Origin: Planctomycetota bacterium
GTDB lineage: Bacteria > Planctomycetota > Phycisphaerae > UBA1845 > CAIVHJ01
Assembly (NCBI GenBank): GCA_022573485.1
Contig: JACZTW010000248.1
Span: 1 to 5,869 of the forward strand
DNA length: 5,869 nucleotides
Direction: 5' to 3'
Below, piece by piece: positions 4,682 through 5,869 of the stretch (its first letter is position 1; every line of letters begins with the position of its first letter). A program made the position numbers and the translations under genes. The notes under the pieces are model-generated. The model saw nothing but the letters and a program-made list of their open reading frames with translations. It had not been told where the DNA came from and did not search any database.

Positions 4682-4732
4682 AGCCGCACCCTTCAGGCTG
4701 CGGACGGTCCGCACCCTGAAGGGTGCGGCTCG
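4682..4732. repeat. Compact palindromic copy of the hairpin repeat family, upstream of the LOG gene
   Basis: Arms at 4682-4705 and 4707-4732 face each other almost without a spacer. They begin AGCCGCACCC and end GGGTGCGGCT, and each contains the TTCAGG/CCTGAA core. The sequence is related to the pair at 2094-2218, but here most stems read CCGCACCC/GGGTGCGG. The left arm is a hybrid, opening with CCGCACCC and closing with GGCTGCGG, so its own hairpin is imperfect. The element ends about 58 nt before the next start codon. Confidence 0.7.
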
Positions 4733-4790
4733 AAAATATCCCACGCCGAATCTGGGGGCACGTTGGACACGTGGATACAACGATCGGAAT

Positions 4791-5840
4791 ATGATGACGG
4801 AAACACAATCTACCACTCGACAGCAGAGCCCCGGCTCAGCCAAGAGGAATGCCGCGATTGACGCCCTGCTCACTGAGCACGCGCCCAGCGAACATCAAGA
4901 CTTGCTCTCGCAGATGATGATCACCGTGTGCCGGCTGGCCAAAGACGGAGCCGGACGCGGCGAAATCAAGATTCTCAACACGGCGCTGAAGGAACTGCGC
5001 TACGCGTTCAAGGTCTTTGCGCCGTACAGCCACATCCCCAAGGTAACCATCTTCGGCTCCTCGCGCACTGCCGAGGACCATCCGGAGTACGTGCAAGCCC
5101 GCAAGTTTGCGGAGCGCATCGAAAAAGAAGGCTGGATGGTGATCACGGGCGCGGGCGACGGCATCATGCGTGCCGGCCACCACGGCGCCAAGCGTGAGGC
5201 CAGCTTCGGCGTGGCCATCTCGCTGCCCTTCGAGCAGGAAACCAACGACATCATCAGCGACGACCCCAAGTGCATCAACTTCAAATACTTCTTCACGCGA
5301 AAACTGCTTTTCGTCAAGGAGGCTGCTGCGGTGGTGCTCTTTCCGGGCGGGTTGGGCACGCAGGATGAGAACTTCGAGACGCTGACGCTCATCCAGACCA
5401 GCAAGGCCGACCTGGTCCCCGTGGTGCTGTGCGATGCCCCGGGCGGCACCTACTGGACGCAGTGGCGAGAGTACATCGAGGAGCAACTGCTCAAGAAGGA
5501 CATGATCAGCCCGGGCGATACGAACCTGTTCAAGATCACCGATGACGTCGACGTGGCTGTTCGCGAGGTATTGCATTTTTACAAGCGCTATCATTCTTCG
5601 CGCATGGTGCGTGACGATCTGGTGATGCGATTGAAATCGCCGCTCAGCCCGCAGGCCGTCGAGCGGCTCAACGACGAGTTCGGCGATCTGGCGACCGGCG
5701 GCCGGATTCACACTCTTTCGACCCCCATGACTGCCGAAGGCGACGAGTTCCCCGATCTTCAGCGGCTCGTTATCAAATACAATTACAGCAACATCGGCCG
5801 ACTGCGCCGGATGATCGACGCCATCAATGACGAGGAGTGA
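4791..5840 (+). CDS. LOG family (TIGR00730) Rossmann-fold nucleotide-binding protein, extended form
   Basis: The product has 349 residues. The central part (about 83-240) is a LOG/lysine-decarboxylase-like fold. V-T-I-F-G-S-S-R (85-92) is the first nucleotide-binding strand and loop, G-A-G-D-G-I-M (120-126) the second, T-R-K (169-171) carries the conserved Arg-Lys, and P-G-G-L-G-T-x2-E (185-193) is the family signature with the catalytic Glu. Family members with these residues hydrolyse the N-glycosidic bond of nucleoside 5'-monophosphates; LOG enzymes release free cytokinins in plants. Single-domain members have about 180-220 residues. Here about 80 residues precede and 100 follow the core, so it may be closer to the larger bacterial nucleosidases, but the exact substrate cannot be read from sequence. 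Older 'lysine decarboxylase' labels for this fold should not be used. ATG 4791 and ATG 4794 are adjacent; GGA at 4786-4788 fits the second slightly better. It appears to be a single-gene unit. Confidence 0.85.
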   Translation: MMTETQSTTRQQSPGSAKRNAAIDALLTEHAPSEHQDLLSQMMITVCRLAKDGAGRGEIKILNTALKELRYAFKVFAPYSHIPKVTIFGSSRTAEDHPEYVQARKFAERIEKEGWMVITGAGDGIMRAGHHGAKREASFGVAISLPFEQETNDIISDDPKCINFKYFFTRKLLFVKEAAAVVLFPGGLGTQDENFETLTLIQTSKADLVPVVLCDAPGGTYWTQWREYIEEQLLKKDMISPGDTNLFKITDDVDVAVREVLHFYKRYHSSRMVRDDLVMRLKSPLSPQAVERLNDEFGDLATGGRIHTLSTPMTAEGDEFPDLQRLVIKYNYSNIGRLRRMIDAINDEE

Positions 5841-5869
5841 AGAAGGGAAGAGGGAACAGGGGACAGGGA
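5841..5869 (+). repeat. Purine-rich simple repeat, cut by the window edge
   Basis: Directly after the LOG stop codon the sequence is almost entirely purine, with short units GGGAAC-AGGGGAC-AGGGA. It resembles the purine-rich interior of the repeat at 3008-3172 and is probably the start of another dispersed intergenic repeat continuing to the right. Confidence 0.45.

Noticed and set aside
4836..5711. A 291-residue open frame antisense to the LOG gene.
   Set aside because: It is the reverse-strand shadow of a clearly conserved gene, with low-complexity composition and no motif.

Overview
The window looks like chromosomal DNA of a planctomycete or a close relative. The coding parts are moderately GC-rich. 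The gaps between genes are packed with dispersed palindromic repeats of kinds I associate with planctomycete genomes: hairpins with CCGCAGCC/GGCTGCGG arms, GTCCC-tac-GGGAC cores, and the 'CCACTAAGACAC' repeat. The genus cannot be fixed from this sequence. The genes form short, mostly independent transcription units.

Layout, left to right. (1) Positions 1-640, minus strand: a tight two-gene unit made of a four-helix membrane protein (173-640) and a small exported protein that runs off the left edge (1-161). The stop codon of the first overlaps the ribosome binding site of the second. (2) Positions 641-1480: no convincing gene. It holds a candidate minus-strand promoter, a 30-bp direct repeat, a long imperfect hairpin, and a composite inverted repeat of about 310 bp made of two diverged copies facing each other. 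(3) Positions 1486-2040, plus strand: a promoter, a strong ribosome binding site and a TlpA/ResA-like thioredoxin gene. An in-frame TGA falls exactly where the first redox cysteine belongs (W-TGA-P-P-C). A perfect 7-bp stem-loop with a GGC loop lies 17 nt downstream of the TGA, as expected for a bacterial SECIS element. The best reading is a selenocysteine-containing thioredoxin-like protein (UPPC), which ordinary annotation would split in two. (4) Positions 2094-3005: a paired hairpin repeat and then surE (5'/3'-nucleotidase). (5) Positions 3008-3172: a large inverted repeat between convergent genes. (6) Positions 3175-4573: two divergent genes, each with a pair of membrane helices followed by a domain that is or may be NTF2-like. 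Their promoters share a 79-bp gap and lie so close to the start codons that both mRNAs may be leaderless or nearly so. (7) Positions 4682-5840: another member of the hairpin repeat family and then a LOG-family (TIGR00730) nucleotide-binding protein with long N- and C-terminal extensions.

How the genes work together. SurE and the LOG protein both belong to families that act on nucleoside monophosphates, but they lie in separate units, so no joint pathway can be claimed. The thioredoxin-like protein is probably an extracytoplasmic thiol-disulfide enzyme. The most interesting item is this candidate selenoprotein. TGA also ends surE, both genes of the divergent pair and the LOG gene, so wholesale reassignment of TGA does not explain it. 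A recent nonsense mutation or a base-call error remains the main alternative.
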